Source: Alcanivorax sediminis (GTDB lineage Bacteria > Pseudomonadota > Gammaproteobacteria > Pseudomonadales > Alcanivoracaceae). From it: 64,000 nucleotides of DNA. Of this stretch, positions 9,320-18,001 are shown piece after piece. Numbering within the stretch: position 1 is the first letter of the stretch; every line of letters starts with the position of its first letter. Location: NCBI RefSeq assembly GCF_009601165.1, contig NZ_WIRE01000001.1:2666001-2730000 (forward strand), given 5' to 3'. The notes under the pieces are model-generated. The model saw only the letters and a list, made by a program, of their open reading frames with translations. It was not told the origin of the DNA and ran no database searches. The position numbers and the translations under genes are program-made.

Positions 9320-9977
9320 GATCATCGGCCTCTGCAGTGGCGCTGTTCCCGGCATAACAGTCAGGAAGAATGGGGCCTAATACCGATTCGGCATTACGCA
9401 ACAACAGGGGCTGTGCTTCCACAGAAGGGTGGATGCCATCCTGTTGAAAGCCACCGTGTTCAAGAATGCCATCAAGGAAGAATGGCATCAGCGGAACATT
9501 CATCTGCTCAGCCACCAACTGGAACTGTTGCTCGAACAAGCGTGTGTACTGTGGCCCGTAGTTGGGGGGGATACGCATCCCCAGCAATACCGGCTTGGCA
9601 CCGCTCTCCCGGGTGAGTGAAATCATGGACTCCAGATTTCGACGCATGGCGATAGGCGACAGCCCACGCAAGCCATCATTGCCGCCCAGCTCGATGACAA
9701 CGATATCCGGACTGTGCTGGCCCAGCAATTCCGGTAGACGGGACTTGCCGCCTGCGCTCGTTTCACCACTAACTGACGCATTGATCACCCGGGAATTGCT
9801 GCAATGGGGCATTAGCCTCTGCTGGAAAAGGTGAACCCAGCCTTGGGTTTTTTCCATCCCATATGCAGCACTGATACTATCACCAAGGATCAAAACCGAC
9901 TGGGCACTGGCCGAACCTGTTGCCAACAGCGTGGTCACAAGAACCGACAAAGCCATCAGCCGATAACGCTGTAACAT
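9312..9977 (-). CDS. tesA: arylesterase / TesA-like SGNH hydrolase
   Basis: The 221-residue secreted SGNH/GDSL hydrolase has a signal peptide ending 'GSASAQS' and block I 'LILGDSISAAYGM' with the nucleophile Ser. Block II includes 'NASVSGETSAGG', block III is 'ELGGNDGL', and block V is 'DGIHPS' with the catalytic Asp-His. These match E. coli TesA (thioesterase I/protease I/lysophospholipase L1), a periplasmic esterase. The chosen ATG shares bases with the ATG of the divergent ybbA gene; an ATG six codons upstream would overlap further. The tesA-ybbA-ybbP arrangement is the conserved gammaproteobacterial order. Confidence 0.88.
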   Translation of the reverse strand: MLQRYRLMALSVLVTTLLATGSASAQSVLILGDSISAAYGMEKTQGWVHLFQQRLMPHCSNSRVINASVSGETSAGGKSRLPELLGQHSPDIVVIELGGNDGLRGLSPIAMRRNLESMISLTRESGAKPVLLGMRIPPNYGPQYTRLFEQQFQLVAEQMNVPLMPFFLDGILEHGGFQQDGIHPSVEAQPLLLRNAESVLGPILPDCYAGNSATAEADDHV

Positions 9978-10671
9978 GAGTAGCCTGACAGACATGAATG
10001 AAAAATCTCCGGTATTGCGCGCACAGAATCTGGGTAAAGAGGTTAACGGTCCGGAAGGCAACCTCAAACTCCTTCAGGGTATCACGTTCGATGTCTTTGC
10101 CGGTGACAGTGTGGCCATTACTGGCCCTTCTGGTTCGGGAAAGTCTACCCTGCTCTCGTTGCTGGCAGGACTTGATGTTCCGACCTCAGGATTTGTCAGT
10201 CTCAAAGGCGAATCGTTCAGCCAGTTGAGCGAAGACCAGCGGGCTCGCCAACGGGGACAGCACTGTGGCTTCGTTTTCCAGCAATTTCAGTTGGTGACAG
10301 ACCTGACCGCCATCGAGAATGTCATGCTGCCCCTGGAAATATTGGGTAAGCGTTCAGCCCGTAAAACCGCGCAGCAGTGGCTGGACCAGGTGGGTCTTGG
10401 CAAACGCCAGCATCATTACCCTGCCCAGTTATCCGGTGGCGAGCAGCAACGCGTGGCCCTGGCCCGGGCCTTTGCTGTGTCCCCTTCCATCCTGTTTGCC
10501 GACGAACCCACCGGTAGCCTCGACTTTGCCAATGGCCAACATGTGGCCGATCTGCTCTTCGATCTGAACAAGGAGCAAGGCACTGCGCTGGTATTGGTGA
10601 CACATGATCCGGCCTTGGCAGAACGCTGCCAGCGCCAGTTCGTACTGAACGAGGGCCAGCTCAGTGACTAA
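9976..10671 (+). CDS. ybbA: ABC transporter ATP-binding protein YbbA
   Basis: The 231-residue ATPase of the LolD/MacB/FtsE type has Walker A 'GPSGSGKST' (about residues 51-59), Q-loop 'FVFQQFQL', signature 'LSGGEQQRVALARA', Walker B 'ILFADEPTGSLD' and switch His 'VTHD'. It pairs with the permease beginning eight bases before its stop. In E. coli YbbA-YbbP is an inner-membrane ABC system; cargo is uncertain, with envelope lipid or hydrophobic compounds suggested by the neighbouring tesA. Confidence 0.93.
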   Translation: MSSLTDMNEKSPVLRAQNLGKEVNGPEGNLKLLQGITFDVFAGDSVAITGPSGSGKSTLLSLLAGLDVPTSGFVSLKGESFSQLSEDQRARQRGQHCGFVFQQFQLVTDLTAIENVMLPLEILGKRSARKTAQQWLDQVGLGKRQHHYPAQLSGGEQQRVALARAFAVSPSILFADEPTGSLDFANGQHVADLLFDLNKEQGTALVLVTHDPALAERCQRQFVLNEGQLSD

Positions 10672-13063
10672 GGCCTGGCGCTCCAATGCATTCCGGCTGC
10701 AGGCGCTGGCCATTTTTATCGCCGCCATCGCCATGACCACCATGCTGGTACTGCGCAACAGTGTCGACGATCGTTTCAATCAGCGCACGGCGGTGGCGTT
10801 GGGTGGCGACCTGGTACTTGAAGGCACGCGATTCCCCGAACCTGCCCAACGCAACGCACTCGAGGCAATGCCACACACTGAGAGCGTCAATTTTGCCAGC
10901 GTGTTGATCCACGAGGAGCAGTTTCTGCTGGCCAGTGTTCGCGCAGTATCGCAAAGCTTCCCGTTGTACGGTCAGATTCAGGTCAGCGATGATCGCTTCT
11001 CAAGCCCTTATGATGAAACCTCGGGGCCGCAACCCGGCAACATCTGGCTGGCAGGCCAGGCTCTGGATCGACTGAAAATGCAGGTTGGTCAGACCATCAC
11101 CCTCGGTGAAAAAGCCTTTCTTATCGAGCGTGTCATCGTGCAGGAGCCTGACCAGCAATCCGGCTTTTACAGCATGAACCCCCGCGCAATGATTTCCCTG
11201 CAGGATCTGGATGACACCGGCGTCCTCGGAGCCGGCAGCCGCTACCGGCATAACCTGCTTGTTGCTGCGGAGGAGCAAGAAAGGGAAAGGCTGGAGCAAG
11301 CACTGGCGGCAACACTTCGACCGGATCAGGAAGTGGAGACGGTGGTGAACACGGAGCTTCGTGAGCGAGGTCCCATCCAGCAACTGTTCCTTTGGTCGCA
11401 ACTGGCCATCATGCTGGTAGTACTGCTCTGTGCTGCGGCGATATTCCTGACTGCCCGCCATCGTGCCCGGCAGCAGCAAACCCTGTGCGCAGTCATGAAA
11501 ACCGTGGGTGCCAACCAGCAACAGATCGCCAAACGGCTATTGGGTGCTGACGCTCTGGCCCTGTTTATACCCGCCCTGGCCGGGGTACTGCTTGCTTCCA
11601 TGCTAGGTGCGTTCATTGCCACACGCCTCGATAGCAATGCCCCATTCCAGTGGCAGGCTGTACTCCAGGGCCTGACTGGCCCGGTTATCCTTTGGCTCGG
11701 TTTCGCAGCGCCCACACTCTGGCAACAACTGTCGCTGTCACCGCTTTCCCTGCTGAGAGGAGCAGATGACATTGGCAGCCGCCTGCCAATGCTGATTGCC
11801 CTGGCAACCCCCATTCCTCTGGCACTGCTTCTCACAGGCTCGTTTACCACTCTGTGGCCGCTGCTGCTGTTAACCTGTGCGATCGCGATTGGCCTGCCCG
11901 TGTTGCTTTGGCCGCTGATCATGCTGATCGACAGCCTGCTCCGCAGTGCCCCCTTGCCTGCCAGGCTCGCATTCCGTCGGCTGAGTCGTCGCAAGACCAC
12001 TACCCTGCCCCTTCTGGCTGCGCTGATCATTTCCCTGTCGGTGCTCTCCATGTCCATGCACGCAGGACGTCAGCTACTTTCAGACTGGCAGAGCACCCTG
12101 CCCGAACAGGCACCGAATTATTTCGTCATCAATCTCTTCGATGAAGACCTGGAGGGCTTTGAGCAGTGGCTTGATCAACATAACAGTGATGTACAGCCGC
12201 TCTATCCCGTAGTGCGCGCCAGGCTGACCAGTATCAATGGTGAGTCGGTTCGTGATGCCGTGACAAAAGAGGAAGATCGTGCCGAACGCGCGTTGAACAG
12301 GGACCTCTCTCTGACCGAGAGCAACACGCTACCCGACAGTAATCTTGTCTCTGAAGGCCGCATGGCCAACCAACCCGGGGAAGTGACAGTAGAAAGCAAG
12401 CTGGCAGACTCTCTGGGGCTCAAAGTGGGCGACGAAGTCACCTTTACAGGGTCCGCCATGCCCATCACCGCCTCGGTAACCGGTCTTCGCGAAGTGGACT
12501 GGGAAAGCTTTGCGCCGAACTTCTACTTCATGTTCGCTGAAGGAACCCTGTCTTCCCAGGATCGTACCTGGATTACCAGCTTCTACCTGCCGGAGGACCG
12601 GGCCGCTGAGCTCAGCCAGCTCGTTGGACAATTCCCGCAAGTGAGCTTGCTGGATGTTAACGCGATCCTTTCCAGCCTTCAGGATATTATTGCCCAGGCC
12701 AGCCAGGCAGCCTTTATGGTCGGCGCCCTGTTGATGGCGGCGGCATTGCTGGTACTGAGTGCAGCCATACTCACTACGGCAGATCAACTGCGCCGTGATA
12801 ACAGTCTCCTGACTACGCTGGGCGCAGAGACTCCCATATTGCGGAAAACCGCTGCTTTGCAGGCGTTCTTCATGACCGGTGGCGCAGCGTTGCTGGCCAC
12901 TCTCATACACAGCCTGGCATTGTGGCCGTTGGGCGAGCGCCTGTTTGACGGCAGGTTGCCCTTCAGTCTCTGGCAGGCCCTTCCCTGGTTGCTGCCACTA
13001 CTGCTGACGTTAACAGTGGCTTTTCTTCCACCGATGACAAGCCGGGAGCAAGCACGTCAGTAG
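10664..13063 (+). CDS. ybbP: FtsX-like ABC transporter permease YbbP
   Basis: The 799-residue permease begins with GTG inside the end of ybbA. An N-terminal membrane anchor (about 10-30) and a periplasmic domain precede the first FtsX-type bundle (about 240-370, 'QLAIMLVVLLCAAAIFLTA..ALCAVMKTVGA'). Further helices (about 380-460) and a second periplasmic domain follow, then the last bundle (about 685-790). Size and duplicated FtsX domains match E. coli YbbP (about 804 residues). It forms an ABC complex with YbbA; substrate is not determinable here. Confidence 0.9.
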   Translation: MTKAWRSNAFRLQALAIFIAAIAMTTMLVLRNSVDDRFNQRTAVALGGDLVLEGTRFPEPAQRNALEAMPHTESVNFASVLIHEEQFLLASVRAVSQSFPLYGQIQVSDDRFSSPYDETSGPQPGNIWLAGQALDRLKMQVGQTITLGEKAFLIERVIVQEPDQQSGFYSMNPRAMISLQDLDDTGVLGAGSRYRHNLLVAAEEQERERLEQALAATLRPDQEVETVVNTELRERGPIQQLFLWSQLAIMLVVLLCAAAIFLTARHRARQQQTLCAVMKTVGANQQQIAKRLLGADALALFIPALAGVLLASMLGAFIATRLDSNAPFQWQAVLQGLTGPVILWLGFAAPTLWQQLSLSPLSLLRGADDIGSRLPMLIALATPIPLALLLTGSFTTLWPLLLLTCAIAIGLPVLLWPLIMLIDSLLRSAPLPARLAFRRLSRRKTTTLPLLAALIISLSVLSMSMHAGRQLLSDWQSTLPEQAPNYFVINLFDEDLEGFEQWLDQHNSDVQPLYPVVRARLTSINGESVRDAVTKEEDRAERALNRDLSLTESNTLPDSNLVSEGRMANQPGEVTVESKLADSLGLKVGDEVTFTGSAMPITASVTGLREVDWESFAPNFYFMFAEGTLSSQDRTWITSFYLPEDRAAELSQLVGQFPQVSLLDVNAILSSLQDIIAQASQAAFMVGALLMAAALLVLSAAILTTADQLRRDNSLLTTLGAETPILRKTAALQAFFMTGGAALLATLIHSLALWPLGERLFDGRLPFSLWQALPWLLPLLLTLTVAFLPPMTSREQARQ

Positions 13064-13065
13064 CA

Positions 13066-14253
13066 CTATGACCGAGGCTCCTCCCGGGTCAGCAACAGGA
13101 ACAGCATTAGCGCCGAGACGCTGGCCATCGTCATCAGCAGCGTCATGGGTAATGGGGTGCCATTATGGAAACTGCCCAGAGCGGCACCCACCACCCCCGC
13201 CATCAGGAACTGCAGGGTGCCATTCAGCCCTGTCGCGGCACCACTATCACGCTCAAACAGGCTGAGGAAGCAGGCAATGCCATTGGGCATCACCAGAGCC
13301 ATCATGCCGCACACTACCATCACCAGCGGGATCACCATCCACAGGGTCAACCACCCACTGAGTGAAAGTAGCAGGAGCACCATGGCCGCCACACTCTGGA
13401 TGATCAACCCGGCTCGCATGATGGCAGCGGTTTCATAGTAACGGAGCAGAATCACGTTAAGCCGATTCAGGGCGAGCATGGTCACCACATTCGCCCCGAA
13501 GGCGATCGGAAACTGGGCCGCACTGAGCCCGAAGTAATCCATGTACAGAAAAGCGGCATCCGTGATAAACGTGAACATGGCACTGAAGGACAGCGCATTG
13601 GCAAGAATGAACCCCATCGCCCGGCGCTCACGGACTACCCGCCCATAGGATGTGAACAACCGCTTGCGCAAAGGCTCATTCCCACCTTGTGCACTGACCG
13701 TGGGCAACATGAACGCAACCACCAGCCCCAGCATCATGCCGTAGATGGCGAGCATGTAAAAAATGCTTTCCCATCCCGCGGTGCTTAATAATAACGAGCC
13801 AATTGCAGGAGCCAGTAGTGGCGCCAGGAGCATCACCAGTCCGATGGTGGTGAGAACTCGTGCCGCTTCCTTTCCTGAAAAATGATCACGGACAGAAGCC
13901 GCCGCAATGACCGCTGTGGCACCGCCACCCAGGGCCTGCAGAAAGCGCAGCACATAGAGCTGCTGCACATCCGCTGAAAACGGAATCATCAAGCTTCCTG
14001 CTACAAATAGCAGCAAGCCTCCGTAAGCCACCGGTTTACGCCCAAATTGATCTGAGAATGGCCCTCCCAGCCACTGACCGGCCGCCACCCCCATGACATA
14101 GACGCTCACGGAGATCTCCACATCATGGATGGGCACCTGGAAATGGCCTGCCATGGTCAACAATGCCGGCAAATAGGTATCAATGGCCAGAGGGCCAAGC
14201 GCGACCAGTGAACCGAGAATGACGGCCAGCCGGCCTGCGCTGATAGTAGGCAT
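13066..14253 (-). CDS. Bcr/CflA family drug-resistance MFS transporter
   Basis: The 395-residue inner-membrane protein has about twelve hydrophobic segments. It carries the Bcr/CflA hallmarks 'LGPLAIDTYLPALLTMAGHF' near the N-terminus and 'GQWLGGPFSDQFGRKPVAYGG' (MFS motif A, loop 2-3). 'RFLQALGGGATAVIAAASVRDHF' fits motif B in helix 4. Such pumps export bicyclomycin, chloramphenicol, sulfonamides or cysteine by proton antiport; the substrate is unknown. Its stop is two bases from that of ybbP (convergent). Confidence 0.88.
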   Translation of the reverse strand: MPTISAGRLAVILGSLVALGPLAIDTYLPALLTMAGHFQVPIHDVEISVSVYVMGVAAGQWLGGPFSDQFGRKPVAYGGLLLFVAGSLMIPFSADVQQLYVLRFLQALGGGATAVIAAASVRDHFSGKEAARVLTTIGLVMLLAPLLAPAIGSLLLSTAGWESIFYMLAIYGMMLGLVVAFMLPTVSAQGGNEPLRKRLFTSYGRVVRERRAMGFILANALSFSAMFTFITDAAFLYMDYFGLSAAQFPIAFGANVVTMLALNRLNVILLRYYETAAIMRAGLIIQSVAAMVLLLLSLSGWLTLWMVIPLVMVVCGMMALVMPNGIACFLSLFERDSGAATGLNGTLQFLMAGVVGAALGSFHNGTPLPMTLLMTMASVSALMLFLLLTREEPRS

Positions 14254-14559
14254 AAAGGTCCCGTTGTGTGTGCGAGCGGCAAGTCTATCCTAGCTGGCGC
14301 CCTGCATCACCGAAAAATGAATACGATTCACAAACGGTAACCAAGCGCACACTTGGTACCCGAAACGTAAAAGGGCCCAGAAAGCGGTTGCCAGCTGCCG
14401 GACAGGCTGTGAGTATTACCCCGAACCATTATGAGTGTACTGCATGCTTTCTGTGCCAACCGGATGTTCGGCCAGCGTTTTTTGCCTGGCCATGGATAAC
14501 CTGCTTCTGATTTCTTCCCTCCCCTCCACCCTCTTTGATCACCCTCGCCAGGAGGCTCC
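14254..14559. other. intergenic region between efflux gene and antiporter gene
   Basis: This divergent spacer of about 300 bp must hold promoters for both flanking genes. I see a weak inverted repeat (GGCCAG at 14470-14475 and CTGGCC at 14486-14491) and a strong ribosome-binding site AGGAGG five bases before the antiporter ATG. No coding sequence or RNA gene is convincing. Confidence 0.5.
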
Positions 14560-16446
14560 ATGGAGTTAGAAATCGCCTATCAGTTGGCCATCATCACCGT
14601 TGTTGCCTTTGCCTGTCAGTGGCTTGCCTGGCGGATCAAACTCCCTGCGATTCTGCCCCTGTTGCTCACCGGCCTGGCGCTGGGTCCGCTCACTGGCGTG
14701 GTCTCACCGCAAGACTTGTTCGGCGATCTGCTACTACCCGGCGTCTCTCTGGCGGTCTCGATTATCCTCTTTGAAGGTGCAATGACCCTGCGATTCGATG
14801 AGATTCGCGGTCTTGAGAAAACGGTACAGCGACTGGTGACCTGGGGCGCGCTGATCACCTGGTCGGTTGTGACCCTGTCCGCGTGGTGGCTGCTGGATTT
14901 GCCCCTGGGCCTGGCGCTGCTGTTTGGAGCCCTGGTGGTAGTGACCGGCCCGACGGTTATTGTTCCGCTGCTACGTAGTGTGCGGCCAGTCAGCAGCGTA
15001 TCCCGCCTGCTGCGATGGGAAGGCATCGTGATTGATCCCATCGGCGCCATTCTCGCGGTATTGGCCTACGAGCTGGTGGTTGCCACCGGGCAGGACGGGG
15101 CCATCCTCCATTCTCTCTGGCTGTTCTTCCAGGCCATTCTGGTCGGTGGCGTGATTGGTTCCCTGGTCGCTCTGGGACTTGCCGAGCTGCTTCGTCGTCA
15201 CCTGATCCCGGAATACCTGCGCAGCTTCCTGGTGCTATCCATGGTGATCGGGGAGTTTGTGCTGGCCAATGGCCTCAGTGAAGAATCCGGCCTGGTGGCC
15301 GTTACCGCGACCGGTATCGTGCTTGCCAACCGTAAGGGTGTGCGCACCGATGACATTCTCCACTTCAAGGAGAACCTCTCGGTGATGCTCATTTCAGTGC
15401 TGTTTATCGTGCTTGCAGCCCGTCTGCAAATGGAGGAGCTAAGCCAGTTGAGTGCGACCGCCCTGGCGGTACTGGTGATTATCCAGCTGGTTGCCCGTCC
15501 ACTTTCGGTACTGGCCTCGACAATGGGGTCTTCGCTCAATTGGCGGGAAAAGTCACTGCTCGCGTGGATTGCCCCTCGCGGTATTGTGGCAGCGGCAATC
15601 TCGGCGCTGTTTGCCGAGCGTCTCCAGCAGAATGGCGTGGCTGGTGCGGAAATGCTGGTCCCTCTCACCTTTATGGTGATCATCGGCACGGTGGCATTGC
15701 AGAGTCTTACTGCCAGACCGCTGGCGAGACTGTTGAAAGTGGCAGAGCCGGCTCCACGCGGCTTCCTGATCATCGGCGGCAACCCGGTAGCCAGAGCCAT
15801 TGGCGCAGCGCTACAAAAGAACAACTTCCCGGTCACTGTCACTGATTCAAGCTGGGAAGCGATTCGCGCAGCTCGCATGGAGGGGCTGGGAACCTTTTAT
15901 GGTAACCCGGTATCCCAGCATGCAGACCAATACCTGGATCTCGTGGGGAGCGGCAAGCTTCTCGGCCTTAGCCCCCGCCGTGAATTGAACACCATGTCCA
16001 CCATGCGCTACCGGATTGAATTCGGCGAACAGAATATTTTCAGCCTTCCCACTCTGAAGACGGACAAGGAAGTGAAGCATGAGGTGGCACCCGAGCATCG
16101 TGGAGCCACTCTCTTTGGTGCCGACATGAGCTATGCCCGCCTCGCCAGTCTGTTGAGCCAGGGAGCGGAAATTCGAAAAACCCGCCTCACAGAAGAGTTC
16201 GATTTTGACGCCTATCGCAATACGCCCGGGCGTCAGGTTTGGCCTCTTTTTGCGATCGACCCACGTGATCGCATTCAGGTGTTCACTGCGGAGTCACAGC
16301 CCGAGCCCAAGGCAGGCTGGCATGTACTGGGCCTGATCAAGGAAGATGCAGCAAAGGAAGAGGCAAGGGCTGAAGCCCGCGCAGAAGCGGCGGCCGAGAA
16401 AGTAGCCGCCGACAAAGAGAAGGAAAAAGACAAGGATAACCAGTAA
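14560..16446 (+). CDS. CPA-type Na+/H+ (cation:proton) antiporter with C-terminal TrkA-N-like domain
   Basis: This 628-residue protein has about twelve transmembrane segments in residues 1-395, typical of the CPA1/NhaP exchangers. Conserved elements are 'ILFEGAMTLRF', 'LFGALVVVTGPTVIVPLL' (the TGPT motif), 'RWEGIVIDPIGAILAVL' (the ion-binding 'DP') and 'SLLAWIAPRGIVAAAISALFA'. A Rossmann-like region follows ('GFLIIGGNPVARAIGAALQ', about 405-425) but with GGNPVA instead of a clean GxGxxG, so nucleotide binding is doubtful. The last ~45 residues are a highly charged A/E/K/D tail. It is probably involved in pH/Na+ homeostasis of a marine cell. Confidence 0.85.
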   Translation: MELEIAYQLAIITVVAFACQWLAWRIKLPAILPLLLTGLALGPLTGVVSPQDLFGDLLLPGVSLAVSIILFEGAMTLRFDEIRGLEKTVQRLVTWGALITWSVVTLSAWWLLDLPLGLALLFGALVVVTGPTVIVPLLRSVRPVSSVSRLLRWEGIVIDPIGAILAVLAYELVVATGQDGAILHSLWLFFQAILVGGVIGSLVALGLAELLRRHLIPEYLRSFLVLSMVIGEFVLANGLSEESGLVAVTATGIVLANRKGVRTDDILHFKENLSVMLISVLFIVLAARLQMEELSQLSATALAVLVIIQLVARPLSVLASTMGSSLNWREKSLLAWIAPRGIVAAAISALFAERLQQNGVAGAEMLVPLTFMVIIGTVALQSLTARPLARLLKVAEPAPRGFLIIGGNPVARAIGAALQKNNFPVTVTDSSWEAIRAARMEGLGTFYGNPVSQHADQYLDLVGSGKLLGLSPRRELNTMSTMRYRIEFGEQNIFSLPTLKTDKEVKHEVAPEHRGATLFGADMSYARLASLLSQGAEIRKTRLTEEFDFDAYRNTPGRQVWPLFAIDPRDRIQVFTAESQPEPKAGWHVLGLIKEDAAKEEARAEARAEAAAEKVAADKEKEKDKDNQ

Positions 16447-16489
16447 ACCCGAACGGCCGCTGTACGATGAATGTGTAGAGCCAAGAGCC

Positions 16490-16918
16490 TCAGCGGCCAG
16501 ATCGGGCTTCGTCTTCACCCACCACCGCATCAATCAAGCCACAGACTCGACCATCATCAAGATGGCAGTCTGGCTTGTCCTGCCACTCAGTCATGGCGGA
16601 TCGCATTCTTTCACTTAATGCCTGCAACTCGCGAATGCGAGATTCCACTTCTTCCAGTCGGCGTTCAATCAGGCTGCGTACCTGAACGCAGGGCGTTTCC
16701 CCTTCTTCCGAGGCAGTCGCCAGAGACTGGATATCCGCCAGAGTAAACCCCAGGGATCGCGCCTTGAGGGCAAACCGCAGCAAGCGCAAATCCGCCACGT
16801 CGTAATGACGGTAACCATTTCCCGGATCCCGGAAGGGTTTGAGCAGACCAATATCGGTGTAATGCCTGACTGTTTCACTGGTCGTGTCGGCCTGACGTGC
16901 CAGATCAGAAACGCGCAT
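16490..16918 (-). CDS. MerR family regulator with CadR/PbrR-like cysteines
   Basis: The 142-residue MerR protein has an N-terminal winged helix-turn-helix ('MRVSDLARQADTTSETVRHY', 'GLLKPFRDPGNGYRHY', 'FALKARSLGFTLADIQ'), a dimerisation helix (about 77-113) and a short C-terminal metal loop. Cysteines sit at 77, 118 and 126. A Cys at 77 together with the C-x7-C pair is the arrangement of divalent-metal sensors (CadR, PbrR, ZntR), whereas CueR has Ser at that position. The ATG at 16918 begins the conserved domain; upstream in-frame ATGs would overlap the next gene. No metal efflux gene is adjacent, so the target is elsewhere. Confidence 0.85.
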   Translation of the reverse strand: MRVSDLARQADTTSETVRHYTDIGLLKPFRDPGNGYRHYDVADLRLLRFALKARSLGFTLADIQSLATASEEGETPCVQVRSLIERRLEEVESRIRELQALSERMRSAMTEWQDKPDCHLDDGRVCGLIDAVVGEDEARSGR

Positions 16919-16922
16919 GGTG

Positions 16923-17918
16923 TCACTCTCCTCGGGTTGTAGCCATCCAGCGGGCCAAGGCATCCGGAATCGGGCGGTCATGTTGTTCATGATACGCGAT
17001 AATAGCTTGAGACAAATTCCCCGGGCCTATTTGATCGGACAGCCGATTGAGAAAGGCAGTTCCCTCCTTATCCAGAGCCGGGTCGGCTTCTCCCATACTG
17101 GCAAGCGTACATTGCAAGGAGGTGTCGGCCAGCACCCTGCTCTCAGGATTTTTAGCCCATTGGGCCTGCATAGCCGAGGCCACCCAAACACAATGACCAT
17201 GGGCCCGGGCATACACCCCAGCCAGCTGCCACAGCCATGGGTCCTCTCCCAGCGCCGCCCTCATGGCGTCAAGGCTCGCCAGCGCCTGATACTTGTCTCC
17301 CTCTGAAAAAGCACGTTGCAGCTGCCAGACCGCCGGCTCAGGGCCCTCTCGTTGCGCCGCCAACGCAATGGTTTCACAGGGCTGGCCGGCACACTGCGCA
17401 AGCCACAGCGCCAATACCGGGCTGCGCCCCTGTGCCAGGCCCGATAACACGTCAGCCTCCGGCGTGTTGCTCAAGGTCGACAGAAACTCCTTGCCGTCCG
17501 CTGAAGTCAGCCATTCTTGCTGCGATTCCAATGCGACTAGATCCAGGCCCGTGGTGTAATCATGGAACTGGTCTACGGTGTAACGCTTACCTGAGCGGCC
17601 GGCAACTCGAATAAAGGCAACTGGCGAGACCTCGTTCGCCTCATAAGCGGAAAAATGGAGACGCAGGCGCACTGCAAATCGTTCGGGATTTTCGTTGAAC
17701 CCGGTAACGGCAAAAGATTGAAAACGGGTATCAATCAGCCACTTTTCGAGGATGAAGGTGGGCACGCCCACAACCGCCTGCCGCTTCAGTAATGCATTCA
17801 ATGAGCCAGTCTGAAGATCCGCGCGGATAGCTGACAGCGTGGCCGACTCAGCAGCATGGATCTGTTGGGTTGTGCACAACCACAGCCAAAGAAAAATTCG
17901 CAACGACACCCGACGCAT
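16923..17918 (-). CDS. hypothetical exported protein
   Basis: The product (331 residues from ATG 17918) starts with a basic-hydrophobic signal peptide (MRRVSLRIFLWLWLC... ending 'IHAAES'). The mature part is mixed alpha/beta in the first half ('FAVRLRLHFSAYEANEVSPVAFIRVAG') and helical, TPR/Sel1-like, in the second. I recognise no family. It ends four bases before the MerR gene on the same strand, so the two may be co-transcribed. A TTG six codons upstream is an alternative start. Confidence 0.6.
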   Translation of the reverse strand: MRRVSLRIFLWLWLCTTQQIHAAESATLSAIRADLQTGSLNALLKRQAVVGVPTFILEKWLIDTRFQSFAVTGFNENPERFAVRLRLHFSAYEANEVSPVAFIRVAGRSGKRYTVDQFHDYTTGLDLVALESQQEWLTSADGKEFLSTLSNTPEADVLSGLAQGRSPVLALWLAQCAGQPCETIALAAQREGPEPAVWQLQRAFSEGDKYQALASLDAMRAALGEDPWLWQLAGVYARAHGHCVWVASAMQAQWAKNPESRVLADTSLQCTLASMGEADPALDKEGTAFLNRLSDQIGPGNLSQAIIAYHEQHDRPIPDALARWMATTRGE

Positions 17919-18001
17919 GCAATGACCCACTCGCAAATTAGCGAGACTAGCATATCTCCCCAGAGCGGGTCCGGCATGGGGGTATCTGCGGTTCAGCCAG
18001 C

